From Eulemur rufifrons (lineage: Eukaryota; Chordata; Mammalia; Primates; Lemuridae), in NCBI RefSeq assembly GCF_041146395.1, contig NC_090989.1, positions 285,249,343 through 285,313,342 on the forward strand: 64,000 nt of DNA, given 5' to 3'. Both the position numbers and the translations under genes were made by a program. The notes under the pieces are model-generated. The model worked only from the letters and a program-made list of their open reading frames with translations, was not told the DNA's origin and searched no databases. This document shows, piece by piece, positions 61,420 through 64,000 of the stretch. Positions within the stretch are counted from its first letter, which is position 1; each line of letters opens with the position of its first letter.

Positions 61420-62330
61420 GCCTGTGGGGGTCACTCTGTTTTCATTTCTGCTGGGCACGTAACGAGGAGTGGGGCTGCTGGGTCCAACGGCACACGCGGG
61501 GTTAACTTCCAGTTGCCACCGGGGAGGCGGCGGGGGGTGGGGGGTGCTGAGCGAGGCCACCTCCACCGCAGCCTCTGGCATCCTTCCATGTCCTCAGTTC
61601 CTGGCGGGGCAGCGCCAGTGGTCGCCCGTGGTGGTCCCAGCTGCCTGTCCCTGATGGTCGCCGATGCCGAGTGTGTTTCACCTGCTCAGCAGCTCACCTT
61701 GAACTTCACTGTGCGTGTTTCTTCCCATCTGTCACCCGTTTGGAAAGGCGGGTTCAGGAGTTCCTCACAGCATTTGCAGACAAGTCCCTCGTCAAACGCG
61801 TGTTTTGCAGACATTCTCTGCTGGCCTGGCTACCTTTTTATTACCTTAATGGTATCTCTCAAAGACCAGAAGTTTTAAATTTTGATGAAGACCAATTTAT
61901 TAATGTTTTATTTTATAGCTAGTGCTTCTTGTGGCCGTTCAGGAAATCTTTGCTCACCTAAATTCAGAGGTTTCTGTCTTTAATGTGTGTGTGTGTGTGT
62001 TCTTGCAGAGGTTTTGTAATTGTTGCTCGTGTGTTTGGTCGATGGTTCACTTTGGATTCATTCCTGCGTCAGAGGCGGGAAGGGGAAGGTTCGTTTCCTT
62101 CCACCTGGACGTGCGGCTGTTCCCGCTCTGCGTCCCCACTGGGTGACCTTCGCCAGGCCCGGGCGACTGTGCAGGTCTCTTCCTGGGTCCTGTCCCGCTG
62201 CTGTGCTGTCTGGGCTCGTGCCACCCCGCTGGGCTACTGGAGCCTTCCGGAGGTCTTGGAGCTGTAAGTGCCGCAGCTTTGCTCTTCTTAGGAAAGTGCT
62301 GAATCGTGGGTCAGCGTGAGAGGGACGTTC
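61420..62330 (-). mobile_element. LINE-1 (L1M-type) fragment, antisense
   Basis: The text 'tgggcacgtaacgaggagtggggctgctgggtcc', 'ttaaattttgatgaagaccaatttattaatg' (61875) and 'gttcactttggattcattcc' (62045) follows reversed old L1. A (GT)8 tract sits at 61984-62000. Confidence 0.7.
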
Positions 62331-62489
62331 CTCGCGACGATACTGCGTCTGCTAATCCAGGAGCACAGGGTCTCCCAGGTCCCCCAACCGTGGTTTCTAG
62401 TGTGTAGTGGGCGGGCGTTAAGCATCTATGTGACAGCTCTACTGGCACGATCCGCACGCACACCACTCCCGCATCCAAAATGCAGAATT

Positions 62490-64000
62490 CGGGGGTTCAG
62501 TATATTCAGAGCTGTGCAGCCATCCCCACCGCGCACGGCACTCTGTCAGCCCCAAAGAAACCTCCTGCCGCTCGGCAGTTACTTCTGTTTCCCGCACGTT
62601 CCTCTCGGCCCCGGGCCGGCCCCAGTCTGCTTTCTCTATGGATTGTTCCGGGCGTCTCAGATAAACAGAATCGTACAACGTGAGGTCTTTTGCGGCTGTT
62701 TCTTTCGTTTGGCATCGGGGTTCATCCACACCGAACAACACATCGACACTTCATTTTTTTTTCTCGCTAAATAAAATTCCATCGTGTGGCTACACCACGT
62801 TGTATCTGTCACGTCGCCGGTGGGTAGACATTCAGGGCGTTTCCACTTTTTGGCTGCCACGAACATTGACGTACAAGCTTTGACAGACGTATGTTATCAC
62901 GTTTGGCTACGTATCTGGGAGTGGAATTGCTGGCATTATATTTTTTCGCACATATATTTTCCTTCCCATATTTTGTTTAATCTGGTGCTTTTGTGAATTG
63001 TATTATTTATAATTTCGTTTTCCAGTTGTTTGTCACAAGTGTGTAGGAATAAATTGATTTTTTTGTATGTTGACCTTGTGTTCTACAACTGTGCTGCACT
63101 CGGTGATTCGTTCTAGTAGCTTTCTGGAAATTCCTTGGAATTTTCTGCCTAGACCACGTTGCTTCTGAATAAAGACAGTGTTGCTGCTTTCTGCCCAGTT
63201 TGTGCGGCTCGCCACCCGGCCTGGGGGGGAGACAGGCGAAAGCGGACAGAACTTTCTGCCATGTTCTCTGTGTCGGGGGAAACATTGAGTCGCTCATGGT
63301 AAGTGCGATGTCAGCCGTGGGTTTTGCGTAGACGCCCTTTATCAGTTTGTGGAAGTTTCCATCAAGTGACCATGTGGGTTTCTCCTTACTTTCATTAATA
63401 AGGTGAGTTGCGTCAGTGACAGTCCAAAGGTTGCACCAGCCTTGCCTTCCTGGGATAAACCTCGCTTGGTGATTTTGTTTTACAGGGTTTATATCGTACG
63501 TAAGTTGCTGGATTCAGTTTGCTGACATTTTCTCAAGGAGTTTCACATCTCTGCTCGTGAAGGTTCTCGGGCCGTACTTTTCCTGCAGTGCCGCCGTCTG
63601 GTTTTGGCATCGGGATAGCGCCTCGCGCTCCTTTTGTGGCTTTCCGAAAGAGTTTGTGTGAGTTTGATGGTGTTTCCTAAAGTGTTTGATAGAATTATTT
63701 TACCAATGAAGCCACTTGGGCCTGGAGTATGTTGCTGTTGTTAATTATGGGAAGGTTTTTAATTACCGATTTACTGTAATTGCTAGTGTTCTTACCAATT
63801 ACAGTTGACTTTACACATAGAACTACTCAGACTTTCCCTTTCATCTTGTTCCAGTTGTGGTGGCTTTGTCTCTCGTGGCTTCGGTCCCTGGCGGAAGCCA
63901 CTTTGATGCTGACGCCACCGCCGGCTCTTTTGTATTTAGCGTTTGCGTGTCTGGGCCCTTTCCATCCTCTCTCTCTTAACCCACCTGCGTGGTCAGGTGC
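62490..64000 (-). mobile_element. LINE-1 (L1M-type), antisense, runs off the window
   Basis: It begins again in the reversed L1 3' UTR (gttcagtatattcagagctgtgcagccatcccc), then 'ttcggcgtttccactttttggctgcc'-type text (62840), 'tctgggagtggaattgctggc' (62918) and reversed ORF2 text to the end. It repeats the same L1 order seen at 42030 and is therefore a separate copy. Confidence 0.75.

Larger units (their letters stand above)
57068..64000 (+). other. NACC2: NACC2 intron 2, 5' part
   Basis: The intron starts GTAACG and runs past the window end. I searched by eye for the next coding exon (the region leading to the BEN domain) in all + frames and did not find it. It holds a hexamer repeat, MIR-like pieces, one Alu and, from about 61420, old antisense L1 sequence. 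The rest (about 57330-60130 and 60500-61420) is GC-rich DNA without a supported gene. Confidence 0.75.

Noticed and set aside
57068..64000. Search for the third NACC2 exon
   Set aside because: No frame on the plus strand shows the expected sequence leading to the BEN domain. The exon must lie beyond the window.

Overview
This window is primate nuclear DNA, most likely from a strepsirrhine and probably a lemur. The full-length Alu elements carry the strepsirrhine-type spacer between their arms (an 'attatatggacaactaaa' tract at about 8205 and 60278). Two genes recognisable from human 9q34.3 are present. It is GC-rich, intron-rich vertebrate sequence with CpG islands and no microbial features. 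Both genes lie on the + strand, in the order TMEM250 then NACC2. That is the human order read from the opposite strand.

Layout. 1-2870: upstream intergenic DNA with degenerate repeats. 2870-4080: CpG-island promoter and non-coding first exon of TMEM250, with donor at 3772/3773. 3773-4861: intron. 4862 to about 7545: exon 2 of TMEM250, holding the whole CDS (4975-5394) and a long 3' UTR. 7545-20300: intergenic DNA with three Alus and older repeats. 20300-21660: CpG island and non-coding exon 1 of NACC2, with donor at 20962/20963. 20963-56122: NACC2 intron 1, about 35 kb. 56123-57067: NACC2 exon 2, which encodes residues 1-294 (BTB/POZ domain and acidic linker). 57068-64000: start of NACC2 intron 2. 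The exons for the C-terminal BEN domain lie beyond the window.

Intron 1 of NACC2 holds most of the interest. It contains several short AT-rich islands in GC-rich DNA, rich in homeodomain, POU and other factor-like motifs, which look like candidate enhancers. It also contains a 7-kb stack of nested transposable elements (about 38.0-45.25 kb). Inside the stack is a retrotransposed Y4 small-RNA pseudogene with a poly(A) tail and target-site duplications. A second CpG-rich segment with a good splice donor (55018/55019) lies 1.1 kb before exon 2 and may be an alternative first exon.

Functionally, TMEM250 is a small two-pass membrane protein and NACC2 is a nuclear BTB-BEN transcriptional repressor. 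They are neighbours, not an operon. I found no wholly new system. The best unexplained observations are a possible upstream ORF that runs in frame across the NACC2 exon 1/exon 2 junction, the possible alternative promoter, the Y4 pseudogene and the candidate intronic enhancers. Family and gene assignments come from recognition by eye, because no search could be run.
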